Source: Nemopilema nomurai (taxonomy: Eukaryota > Cnidaria > Scyphozoa > Rhizostomeae > Rhizostomatidae). From it: a stretch of 64,000 nt of DNA. Made by a program: the position numbers and the translations under genes. Below are positions 1-11,800 of this stretch, one piece after another (position 1 is the stretch's first letter; each line of letters opens with the position of its first letter). Below the pieces are notes generated by a model. That model was not told the origin of the DNA. It was given only the letters and a program-made list of their open reading frames with translations, and did not search any database. The DNA lies in contig ML133433.1 in the NCBI GenBank assembly GCA_003864495.1, positions 1,561,618-1,625,617 on the forward strand. The letters are read 5' to 3'.

Positions 1-1442
1 GGAAAATGGCAATGATACATCGTCATCACAGCACCAGCAAATCGGTGAGCATGCGCAGCTTCTTCCTATGGGTTGATACTAAGGTGGTTTGGTTTGATCT
101 CTAATAGAATTATAAAATTACCTGAAACATGCCACATGAAAAAAATAATTTTTGAAATTTCTTTCTTTTCATAATATAAAAAAAATCTAAGTATAAAGTA
201 ACATTTGATTAAGTTATTAACAAAAATATAAATTTTTGTGGTAATTCACAAAAATCCCAAAGGCAACATCAGGAGTCGAAAATCAACAAATCAAGGGGGG
301 CTTATTCGAGGGGGGCTTATTAAAAATTTGTAGTTCTAAGGTGGGGGCTTATTCGAGGGGGGGGCATATCGAGGATTTTCGGTAGTCTTATATAAACAGA
401 ATCATCGGCGATCGTCCCCGACAACCGGGTGAAACCCCCCTGTTTGGTACGTCGGACAATCTCACTTGTACAAGCATACCAAGGCTCTAATCGACGATGA
501 TTGCTGAAATGTGAGAGCCAGGTTTTAAAGGCAATTTGAATCGAGCTTCGCACCCTTGAGCTCTGTGCCTTTCCATAACCATAATCAGACAATCAATCCG
601 TCAATTGATCATTCAATTAATCAAAATTTCCATAAGTTTACTGTTATTAGAAAATTATAAATGCATTTTCAACTGTTACACACAAGCAAGATGACGTCAT
701 CAGGCAAGATATTTTAAAGCAAGATATGTCGAAAGTCAATCAGCTCAATAGAGTCAAATCGGGTCCGCGAATCGCGTTTCTGAGCGAATGTTTCCAAGCA
801 TTATCTAAAGAAAGAACAGGAAGATCGAACAAAATGGAAATTGACTTTTTGATTCATGAACAGTTCTCTGCATTTCCTCGGCTTGCAAAGCGAATATGAA
901 AATTTCACTGAGTACCCACTGTTTCCTGCGTTTCACATGCAGAAGATGTGCCTTCAAACAGACAGTGGGAGATATATTTACCGCTCTATACAGTCTACAC
1001 CTCCGCTTTGCTAGGTGTTTTCGTTTACAAAGAAAAAATTCTTCACTTCCTTCACTGTTGCAATAGAAAGTATAGAGTAGCTGTTCACGTGTTACAACCA
1101 ATTGTATAGTCTTATAGAGAATATACATGAAAGAAAGCATTACATCGCATGGCTATAAGTGTATAACACTTGTCTAGAGAAGCACAGAAACAGTCAAGTG
1201 AAGAGAAGCTCAACTAACTTTTGCCGTTCATTGTGATTTACTGCAGCAAGTTTCTAAGATCCGGCTTTATTAATTTTCAATTTGTTTCTGCAGGTATGTT
1301 CACTACGAAAACAGTTCCTGATTCCTCAAGTGGATCCTCGAATCACAAGTCTTCGAGCAAGAAGGGCAAAAAGGACACCATACAACTATCATCAAATAGG
1401 CAGAAATCCTCAAAGAAAAAGAAGCTATGCTTCAATTTTTGA
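1..1442 (+). CDS. 3' end of an unidentified gene (partial), Lys/Ser-rich C-terminus
   Basis: The probable coding pieces are 1-44 and 1294-1442. Bases 2-44 read ENGNDTSSSQHQQI plus one base and stop at a good donor (G|gtgagc). A pyrimidine-rich acceptor (tttctgcag) ends at 1293, and the phase-1 join continues for 48 codons to a TGA at 1440-1442. The tail is rich in Ser and Lys and ends SSKKKKLCFNF. A polybasic stretch followed by Cys and three residues with a final Phe resembles a CaaX lipidation signal, as on Ras-like small GTPases, but Asn at the third position is not typical. The two pieces share a Ser-rich low-complexity character, which supports joining them. The rest of the gene lies left of the window, so I cannot name it. 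An AATAAA at about 1691 could be its poly(A) signal. The assumed 1.25 kb intron (45-1293) shows nothing else I recognise. Confidence 0.4.
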
Positions 1443-3790
1443 TCTTTTTTCAGCTAGCAAATTTTATAGTTATTAATCAAGATCACACGAAGCTCTGTTC
1501 TTAATCAAAATCTTTATTCAAATAATTGTCAATTAATTTTTTACACCTATTTGTAGCCTCGGGTTTTAGAAGTCACGTGTTTAGCCTTTAGTGTTCCTTT
1601 GCTAACAGTTTTTAGGCTGACAAATATCCATAGCAATTTGATAGGTTCAGATGAACTAGGGTCGATTTTGTGAAAAGTATTGTTTTTATGAATAAAAGCT
1701 CGTTTAGGGTGCTAGAATTAATGTTTTCCTTGCAAACAAACCCCTTCGGTCAATCATATGTCACCTCGGTTTTTAATATCCACTTTAAGCATGTGTTTAT
1801 TTTCGTTCCATTAGTACTCTTTAATGGTTCATTTTCCCTAGTTTCATGTATCTAAAATACGTTTGCAGGTTATTACATCTTCTACAAGTTTTTTTTATTC
1901 GTTGTATCGAAAGAGCATCAATAGATGTAGAAATTCATTTTTTTGACATATGCTTAGATTCTGTATCCCTTGAAGTACCACCTACGAATGCTCTGTTGTG
2001 TAACGCATTTTACTGTATTAATTTATCTTTTGTTCTAAACACTTAATGTCCGTTTATGAGACAATCAAGGGCATTTATAATACGCATTGTGATACGATAG
2101 ACCAAGCTACATATGCCTGACTTGATGACATTATAGCCAAGAATTTGCTATAGTTTCACGCATTAAGTTACCATCTACTCTGGTTGATAGCCGTGTATTG
2201 CCTTCTCATCTTATAACAACGTAACGAGACTCTAGATATTTTTATACCAATTTAAGACATATATAGTTTTGTATTGTGGGCTTTGGTGGCGCTATGTGGC
2301 TTTAATTTTATTACTAACAAGGTTTTTATTTTTCTGGTATTAATTTGTAGCATATTATCAATCATTACCGTTATTTGTCTCTTATCTTGTCGTACTCATC
2401 TCTGGACATTGTTTTTTGATCATCAACTCGATCTACTTTTGATTATTTTTTCTGGTCCTAGATATCAAAACTTCGATTTTCTTTACAATATCTTTGCAAA
2501 ACACGTAGCAGTTCTCAGTTTCCTATTCAAATCTGTATAACATTTACATATTTTGAAATACTTCGAGATTATAATGGAACGCGTTCACGTTTAATTCGGA
2601 AAGGTTTCATGATAACTTTTTTGGGGTAAATTTGCATGTCCCCTTTAAATGCAAACTCCTGTAAAGAAATGAAAAATTTAGAATAATTGTTGGAAAATGA
2701 CATCATAACGGGGCTCTATACAAATCTTTGATATTCCTCCTTTATGTGGACATATAGACAGGAAGCAAATTTTTAAAAGTTCCGTATCGTTCTGGCTTAA
2801 AATGTATAACTATTATCATCATTTAATCATATCTTCGATATATCATATCTTATTGATAAAAGGACAAGTGATTTATGAAGTGTCATTTGCCCCAATATAA
2901 ACTACCAGTCAAAATAGAGGGTATTTGAGCTTTGGGACAGTCTCCTCCGCGGCGTCTGGAAAGTTGCTGTTGACCTCGTTCTCGCTCAGTTCTTTCTTCA
3001 ATCGACACGTCTCTGCGAATACACCGAAATTGCCTTTAGAACCACAAATTCAAGTGAGTGTCACATCCATTAAAAAAATTAATGTTTTTGAATGCTGGGG
3101 CCTATTTTGCTGATAATCTTGTTTTGTTTGTTTGTTCACTTCTCTTCTTTGTAATGCTTGGTTCGAGAGTGAAGGCCTCACCAAAATTTAGGCCCAAATG
3201 TTGTTGTCATGATACACAATGATTACACGAGTCGAAAATATCTGGTGATTTACGGCCCCTGCATTTAAATCATTGAAAAACATTCTTAGCTTTTTACTTT
3301 AATAACTTAATGAAATACTGTAAAGATGAATTTTTCATATTTTTAATGTAATTAGAAATTGCTTCAGCTACATCCAACAAAAAACGTGGATATGGAATTT
3401 ATGTCAAAGTATTTGTAGTTGTACCCTGGATAAGATTACTCTGACTGCTCTCATACCGTTACGTTAAACGTTATCTATTATACACATCTGATTTATTGTG
3501 TTTGTTAAATCAAGCTGTTTGTAACAAGCTTGGAATCTTTTGAGCATCAGTCTCATGAGAAATTCTTTTAAACCATCTTATGATTGGTGACTCCAGCCCA
3601 CCTAGTGGAATTATTCTTGAGTAGTACAGCTACACTCTTGTGTACAATAGCTCAAGATGATGAATCTTTTTATCTGCGTAAGAGGTCTTTCTGCATTTAA
3701 AGTCAGATCTCTAGTATTCCATACACTTTTTATCATTTCTTTTGGCTGCTCATAGACATGCCACTGAATTGACAATTGTAAAAAAATTTG
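1443..3790. other. Intergenic / OST4 5' region, no recognised gene
   Basis: This stretch is AT-rich with only short chance ORFs. The one patch of different composition is about 2935-3051. It is more GC-rich and ends in a good donor (CAA|gtgagt at 3052), so it may be a non-coding first exon of OST4 to the right, whose coding exon begins right after a splice acceptor. That link is inference from position and splice signals only. Confidence 0.3.
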
Positions 3791-4077
3791 CACCTTATGC
3801 AGATTTAGTGCGAGGATGGCTCAGTGGTTAGAGGCGCTGACTACGGACCTAAGGGTCCGTGGTTCGAGTCCCTGCCATGACCAGACTTTCACCCAGAGTG
3901 AGGAGAGTTGCCAACTCTCTGTTATTCCAGGCCTAAGGAATCACGAGGTGTGGTCACATCGAGAGGAAGGACCAGGACACTGCTCGATAAGCTTAAGCTT
4001 CTCAGTGTCCTAAAACTACCTTCGGATGCAAGGTAGAAACAAATCAAAAAAAAAATCAATTCTCACCTTATGCAGAT
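3791..4077 (+). mobile_element. tRNA-derived SINE with 14-bp target-site duplication
   Basis: The 5' part (about 3811-3882) reads like a tRNA gene. It has an A-box-like TGGCTCAGTGGTTAGAGGC, a six-pair hairpin ACGGAC/GTCCGT in the anticodon position and a B-box GGTTCGAGTCC. A body of about 150 bp unrelated to tRNA follows, then an A-rich tail at about 4037-4056. The element is flanked by perfect direct repeats CACCTTATGCAGAT at 3791-3804 and 4064-4077, the mark of target-primed retrotransposition. The tRNA T-stem is imperfect, so this is a SINE and not a working tRNA gene. It lies about 290 bp upstream of the OST4 start codon, probably in an intron of the 5' untranslated region. Confidence 0.85.
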
Positions 4078-4366
4078 CCATTTTTTGAGTGCTACAGTGA
4101 AAAAACATTTGCTACCAATTTTTTTTCTGGAAATGGTGTTCCTCACTCTGACATATCTGTTAGTGAGCCATTTTTCATTTGAAGATGTCAAAAATGGAGA
4201 AAAATACCAACAGAAGTGTAAAGTTATCAAATATGTACTAATTTGATATCTAAACAAATTTAAAAGTTGTTGTTTGACCATACATGACCAAACAAATCAT
4301 GTTCATTTTTTGTCCAAAACCTTTCTAATAATCAAACCTTTCAAAATGTTTTCATTATTTTCCAGG

Positions 4367-4483
4367 ATGATTACAGACAACCAACTTGCTGTTTTTGCAA
4401 ATGCCCTTGGTGTTAGTCTTTTTCTTCTGGTAGTGTTGTATCACTATGTTGCTGTCAATAGCCCAAAGAAAAAGGATGACTAA
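4367..4483 (+). CDS. OST4: OST4, small subunit of the oligosaccharyltransferase complex
   Basis: A 38-codon ORF starts [15 protein letters not shown] and continues through one hydrophobic segment (residues about 5-30) to a short charged tail SPKKKDD. OST4 is a tail-anchored microprotein of 36-38 residues in yeast and animals; it sits in the ER membrane and stabilises the catalytic STT3 subunit of the complex that N-glycosylates nascent proteins. The MITD start, the [18 protein letters not shown] membrane segment and the length all match the family. The ATG follows a splice acceptor (tttccag at 4359-4365) by one base, so the 5' untranslated region is probably spliced and the coding sequence lies in one exon. 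AATAAA at 4614-4619 is a plausible poly(A) signal. An upstream in-frame ATG at 4274 is rejected because the acceptor and family length favour 4367. Confidence 0.95.
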   Translation: MITDNQLAVFANALGVSLFLLVVLYHYVAVNSPKKKDD

Positions 4484-7400
4484 TTTGTGTCATAGAAATA
4501 CTTATATGTAAGTCTCAATGAATTACCCATTTTTGTTGCTATACTTTTCCAAATACTTTTCTGACATCATTTATGTAATGCTTGATTGTGTTAGTAATAT
4601 CTGACAATGGACAAATAAAAAAGTTCTGCCTTGTTAAGTTCTTAAAGGTTGTCATAAATTTTGACTTTAACTAGATACATTTTTACGTATGTTGCTTTGA
4701 GTAAAGCAAATTTTTTAAATGTTGAAAATTAGTATCTAGACAATATTTAAACCCCTTTGCTTTGTATAGTTACTTCTAACATGCTTGAATGTTTTACTTT
4801 ACATTGAATGTATATATTTCTCAGCTTGAATGCACATAATGGAAGTTATAATTTACCTTTAGTCACACAACATCAACCATCACTATCTTTATGCCACAAA
4901 TTATACAGCTTTAATTATTTGAATATGTCAAACAGCAGGCAACAGTCAATTATTTTTTTTGAACAGTAGTTATTTTTATCTTTATTCTTCTTCTAATTTG
5001 TGTATACATTTTCTTATCCATCCATTTTGCTTTTGTTTGCATGCAAGAAAATACGTAATTTTTCGTACTGTAAACAATTCTCTGTTAGTTATTTTTCATA
5101 TCTTATTCTTCAATACAAAAACCTCATTAGATTTGTTTTTTGTTGTAGGTCATTCAGCAATTGAAACCAACTATGAAGGGACTGAAATTTGGAAAAAATA
5201 AAGAGGCTAGGAAAGGGACATAATGTGTATGACAACAGGCTGTTGTTATTAATCATAACTGTAAAGCATATTTTATATTATTTGAATATAATTTGGTTTT
5301 TGTCTTTCCTTGACTGATTCTTTTTGCCAAAAACATGCAAAGTTGTTCTCCAGTATAAAAAATGTAATTTGGGTGAATGGGTTATGTGTTATAATGAGAG
5401 AAATAACTCATTGCTTGATCTGAGTATAGTGCCATCACAGAACAACACTTTTATATTGAATGTTGCATTTCATTCTCTGATATGCTGAGTACAAGTGCAA
5501 AGCTCCGTTCAAGAAAAAAATATCCATTTTCTTCAGCATAGTCCTTGTTAAAGACAATAAATTTTTTTACCTTCATTTTGTACTTCTGACAATGACTGAC
5601 TTTTGTTCCAGTTATTTGAAAATGGTTTTTTCATTTCAGCCCTGAAAATGGTTCATACTTCTCATCTGAATGTGGTTTTCCCTTTTCCCCTCTAAGATAA
5701 ATTTGTGCCCTTCAGTTGTTAAGGGTTTCGTACTTCTAGTGTTGAATTTTTTCACTCTTAATATGAAAATGGCTGAAATGCTTCCAATGCTGGCTTGCAG
5801 TTCTGACCATAAAAGAAATTGTACTTCTCACTAGGAACTAATTTGGAAATCGTTTCTTCAAATGACTACATTGAATTGATTGATGAACAAAATCTTAGTA
5901 GCAATTTTACTACTTCTATACAATTATTATACAAAAAAAGAAATCTAGGATGTTCTTTGATGATGGGGTAAAGGGGAGCGAATGTGCCAAGGGCAATTAT
6001 GCAAGAAGTAGTTCTTTTGTGCTGAAACTGAACATCAATCTTTGTTATATTTGACCTGCCCAATCAATAAGACAGTTAACTCAGTGAATTTTTTAGAGCT
6101 GGCTGTAGAGGAATCGCAACCCCTCGCATTCTTTTGAATCTTGACGAGATGAGAAGCAGTGAAGACAACACAAGTTCCTCCCAACATATTATCAATCTTT
6201 CCACGTCTACATTCTACGGCAACTATCCCGTGACTCTCGAGTATCAACAAAACATTATGGTTAACATGTACATGCCTAAGATTATAGAACAACCAATCAC
6301 ATGCAATGTACAACATGGTTAATCTTTTCCATTAGTTTCACAAATATAACATAAAAACTATTCAAATTTGGTAACTACGTAAATAGTAATGTGCTATGGT
6401 TAAAAACAGGCGGTCGTGGGAAATCTCCCTCGCCGCGCGCAAGGTCCGCAACACTGGCTGGAACCCGGTCTGGATTTCATGGCAGTTTTCGATGAGATCT
6501 CGGGAGTGCACAAGCAATTACCTTGGTGTGCAAGAATGCAGTTGTGATAAGTGTGCATATTCGAGTGTGCACTAAATTTCACAGTGAGTCTCGAGTATGT
6601 GCAAATTATATGGAAACTGTATGTTTCATCCCTTGTACGTAAATCTGTTGTCTGTCTTTTGCCCGCATTTTTTAGCCTGAACAAACTAATTTAAATTGCC
6701 TTGTTTCCATACCAAGGCCTGTTAGTGTGCCGCCCGGAAAGCTGCGAACGCCTATAAACGCGAACCTTGCTTAATTCCGGAGGTTGAAATTGATCATTTT
6801 CGTATCGAGGTGAATTGCTGCATTATGGGGGCATGATAAACAAGGTTTTTGTAAAAAGAATACGTTTACGATAAAAAGGGGTACTTTCAAGTTCAAAACA
6901 AGCACTTTTTAAAAAAAATTGAGATTCAAAATTATCAATTAGATTTTGCTGATCAAAACTTAGATCAACCAGTAAAGTTGAGCTTTTGCTAAATTAGAGT
7001 CTTTGCCTTTCGAACGAATTATTTATTGGGCGTCTGTGTCTCAAGCTTTATTATAAACCACTACACACATTTTTAATGTCCAGAACTCAGTAATCTTGCG
7101 AAATTCTATCATAATGATTGGCTAGGTGGCCTAGAAAATTTGAGACCTAGATACTGAAAATACACTTCCTCAGCTTAAATAGAACATTAGAACTAAAGAA
7201 AATATCCTGACGAAGTGAGCCATTATAGATTGGTGCCTCCCTCGCCCAATAAGCAGCCCTGCTACGAAGAGGGAAGTAGCAATATTGTATATCAATGACA
7301 GCAAAGAATATGGTCTGGATAAGCATCGCCAGCAAGTCTTTGTCGATTCCCGCTAGAGAGCAATGGAAAAATATAGAATAAGCAAAGTAGGAATAAGAAG

Positions 7401-8886
7401 GATTGAGGAAGAGTCTCAACGATACCTATGTGTTATCAAGGATCAAAACAAGTAGAACTTAATTTAAGAAACTGATATTAAGTGAAGTAATGATGGTTTG
7501 CGAGTACAAGAATTGAAAAACGTCTATAAAATTTGGTTATTTCACTCACTTGCTAAAAAATTATACCTTGGCATTTCTTAAAACTAAGCTTACCTACCAC
7601 TGCCATTAGTATCTGTAATTCAAATGCCTATGATTTATAAAAGGAAAGCGATTGGAGCAAAAGTCAATATTATCTACTGTAGAGACAAACTGAAGAGAAT
7701 CCATGAGAAATGTGTCTTTGTTTGTCTATTAATATTGTGTTTAATTTAATTACCGAAATTTCAATCACATCTAGCTTTGCAATAGTAGAAGATGAAATTT
7801 TCAGCTTAGGCTCATGTCATAGTTGTCAACATTTGTACCAAAAATCATCAAAATCTGGGGTTGTGGTTATGTTGCCGTTCAACTTTGACATGGATTGACC
7901 CTTTATCATCATTATGCTTCTACTTCTAAATAGAAAATTGCTTTATGGTGGCTAAGATCCTTGATATTGATTACATTACTTTAAAAAGTACCGGAGTCGT
8001 CTATTTTCCACATGTTCAGGCGGTTTATAACGACACACTTTTTCCACTCCTTGTTGCAAACAAATTTAGAGATATATTTTGCCATCTGTAAGGAAGCCCT
8101 GTAAATTTGAGCCACTCCCAATACTACGCCCAAAACCACTCCCAAAACCAAACCAATCACACGGGTGTGCAAGAGTGCACCCAAATTTTCAGAAAATTTT
8201 CGAAAAAAGGTGCGATAAAAAGGTTGCGGCTGAAATGTAAAACATTGCAAAAGGAAAAAACAGCATGCATTGAAAGATCATGTCAGAACATCTAAATGCA
8301 AAAAAGACAGACTTCAAGTCCAAATACCAAGATCAGCGTAAAAAATACTTTAAATCTTAGAAGGCGTCATTGCTTTGGAATATTGATCTAGAATATGGTT
8401 GTGTTTTTCTTATATTGAATCCACTTTGAAAGAGCCCCAGAAAAAGTTGCTTATGATCCCATGCTCCGTCTAAGAAAAACGATAAACCCCCATAGCCAAT
8501 TAAAAGGGCAGGCTGCACCATTTTCTGAGCCTTGGCCTACTCATGGTTATGTTTAGGACAGTGCTCTGCACTAATTTTTAGGCCCTTCTTTCGTTTAAAA
8601 CTGTTCCCCACATAGGAAACATGCATCCGATGCTTATTATTGCCGCGAGGTTAGTTCGCCATTTGATAGGAAATGAAAATCACAGCATCCTGCATCATGT
8701 GACTTGCATCGGAGTTGTAATTGGCCAATGCCGCGAGTTCTGACAGATACCGCGGGATTCAAGCGGCTTCCGGTTTCCGGTCCGCTGGGCGAAACATTTT
8801 GCACCAAACCCAAAGATTAGGATTTGGAGAAGAACATCTGGGGTCAAGTTGTACTCAGGGAAAACCTGAGATTTCTTGCCTCAAAG
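4484..8886. other. OST4 3' region and laminin upstream region
   Basis: There is no gene I can support here. A donor-like gtaagt at 4508 and an acceptor at 5148 (ttgttgtag) bracket a segment. The following exon-like piece, 5149-5223, is open for 24 codons rich in Lys and Gly, and could be an alternative 3' exon of OST4 or of an unseen small gene. At 6408-6500 there is an isolated GC-rich patch with no recognised product. At 8105-8160 there is a short imperfect repeat of the CACTCCCAAAACCA type. From about 8640 the GC content rises toward the laminin start codon, which fits a promoter and 5' untranslated region, but I see no clear TATA element. Confidence 0.3.
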
Positions 8887-11800
8887 ATGCGAATTTTAGC
8901 GATTTTAGCAGTTTTATGTGTTCAGAGGGCTGTCTGTCAAGTTTTGCAGCCCCCATATTTTGATATTGCCAGGGGAAAGCCTGTAACTGCTACCTCGACA
9001 TGTGGTGAAGATTTAGGCCCAGACGATGGAAAAGAGCTGTTTTGCAAGATAGCAGAAGCTCCAGGAAGAGTGGCCATAAAAGGACAGTATTGTGATTACT
9101 GCTATCCTGGAAATCACAGTATTCGATACGCAAATGATGGCACAGAAAAATGGTGGCAGTCCCCTTCGCTTTCGAGGGGCTTGCAATTTGAGAAGGTCAA
9201 CATCACTATCGATCTTGGACAGGTAAGAAATTTCAGGTTTGCAATGTCTTTTGTGGTGTTCTGGTTGAGCCATTATCGGTCGCTTTTCTGCACTAAAAGA
9301 GAACCAAAATCACTGTTAGAATAAAGTTCCGAAGCTTCTTGTAATTTGTGTGACCATTGTTAATGGATTGTCTCGGTCGTTTGTGCGATAGCTTGCCAAA
9401 GTTTGGTGCCTCATTTCTTCAGCCTCAGAATTTTTCCAGCAAAAACGCAATGTTGAGTGATTAAACAACACCTTTTTGGTGTTTAAATGAACTGGAAAAT
9501 ATTTTGTAGCCACAAGCAAGATTTTTTTCTGTTGCGACCCCGGTTACTCACTCTGAACATGGTAGTAGAGTAATGAAATTGTTCATTAAATCAAAATGTG
9601 TCGATTCTCAGGTAGCCAAGCGTGCATCTCTTAGTATATATAGTGAGCCATGGCTACAAGAAAGTTAAATTTCGATGGAAGTCGGAGGAAATTATCTCCT
9701 CCTTTCTCCCGAATCACTTCCATGGCTCTTTGATCCGCGGAATTTTTGTGGTCACGCCAAGCGAAATCGGATTTCCATTCCGGAACACGCCATTGTTCAA
9801 CAATGTCCACACTCCCTTGCCACTGCTCAAAACAATGGCTCATAAACTGAAATGTTCACAGTATGGCGAGGTTGTCCTGGGTGTTGTTCCCGCTTTCCTT
9901 CCCGACAAAGCCTCAAGGCACTCGCCCGTAACACCGACTTATGTAATGAGAAAGTGCATGACATGAAATTTTCGAAGTTATCTGCCCAAATATTTCATCT
10001 ACTTATTTCTTCTTTTCCGTCCCCCATACCATTCGACCCCGAGATTGAAGTATTTTTCAAAACGTCTCTCTGACTAATTTAGCCCCTTTTATATTTCCTA
10101 TTGGGAATCTACGAACTTCAACTAATATTTTTAGCGATAATTATCATATATATTTTACATAAGCTCGTAAACCAGGCGTTAGATCATTTATGAGAGCAGA
10201 CCCCCTTCTAATTGTTTGTACATACTGATTTCTGTTTGCAATACTTCATTCAGTTCTTGACTTGCACCCTTCCCTAACAGGCTCTAGATGTCTTTTGTTA
10301 CGATGAAACTGGATTTGGAATGCAGATAGTATGCTAGCATCTTAGATGCGATTTACGCAAAAGAGGTGAATTGAAACCTCCAAAAAATATTACAGCCTCC
10401 ATGGTGAAATCAAGTAGATATTCAAAATTTGATCTACAAGATATTTCCAGTTTGCCAATCCTTGAGTTATGAACCAGAATCAAACAAGAGAAATTTGATG
10501 AGAAATGGTCCTATACTTATGTGACTATATCTGAGCCCATTTGTAGCACATTTAGCTGGAATATCTTAAGCTGAAAAAAGACCTTTGCGACGCCATCGCT
10601 TACATATTCCATTAATTGAAAACTTTTTGGTGCAGGTTTATCACATTGCTTACATCATCATTAAAGCAGCCAACTCACCAAGACCTGGCGTTTGGTCTCT
10701 CATGAGGTCTAAAGATGGTGGCAGAACTTTCACACCATGGTACTACTTTGCATCAACACCAAATGAATGTTTGACTTATCATAAAACGTCACATCTGTTG
10801 CCTCTGACCAGAGATGACACAGTCCTTTGCAAGTTGGAATATTCACAAGTTCCTCCATTTGAAGATGGAGAGGTTTGTTTACAAATGATAATTTTACTCA
10901 AATTTTACTTTAATGTTTTTGTTGTAAGTTTTGCTATAAATGAATTTTCATTCACAAGACATAGTTTCATGTAGGTTTAAATTCACAGATTTAGTACCAT
11001 ATTTATATGCGAAAAACTAGACCTAGATGACACTCTTGTCTGCTTGATTGCACAAACTCTTCTTGTATAACTAAACACTCTAAGCTTTCAAGCACAAAAT
11101 TTGGATCAACTTTTAAAATATAAATAACATATAGAACAACATAGCATTAACTCCTGGTATGAATCTGCTTTTTATTGTCCAGAGATTCAGAAAGCTTGCA
11201 GTTTAGATTTTGGACTACATTTTTGTTGTTATATATTCTTTGATAAATTTCACTACATTTTTGTTGATATATATTCTTTGATAAATTTCACTTGTAATGC
11301 TGAGTTTTCTTTTCTTGTAGATCCACATCTCTCTTGTTAATGACAGACCAGGAGCATCAAACTTCTCATTCAGTCCAGCACTTCAGGTACCTATCATTTA
11401 ACCTTCTGTAAACGGGTTGCTGTCTTTGCAATATCAATAAGGATCAATTTGAAAGTGGTACTTCTATTGAAGAGTATCCCAATTGAGATCTCTGCATTGA
11501 TATTATGTTCCCTTTTTTGTGTTGTAGGAATGGACAACTGCCACTCATATCAGGTTGCAGTTCATGAAAGTGAAAACTCTACTTGGTGATCTCATGCCGT
11601 TGTCCCTCCAAGATCCAACTGTCACCAGGAGGGTAAGTTGAAATTGATCAAGTCCAATCACATGTATTTTCTGAACCAGACATTACATTTTAGAGGCTAT
11701 GTAGATCAGGAATAAAAGGCAAATTTTTGAACACATTTTGCTGATGGAGAATTGATCAATTTGCAAGGATATGCATGGCAGGTTATCCTTATGTTGGTTT

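Noticed and set aside
3816..3890. Functional tRNA gene
   Set aside because: The head is tRNA-like, but the T-stem is imperfect and it is fused to a SINE body with an A-rich tail and target-site duplications.
7147..7419. 90-codon minus-strand ORF
   Set aside because: No recognised domain or supporting splice context.
9631..9843. Minus-strand 70-codon ORF in laminin intron 1
   Set aside because: It looks protein-like in composition, but I recognise no family and found no convincing splice signals around it.
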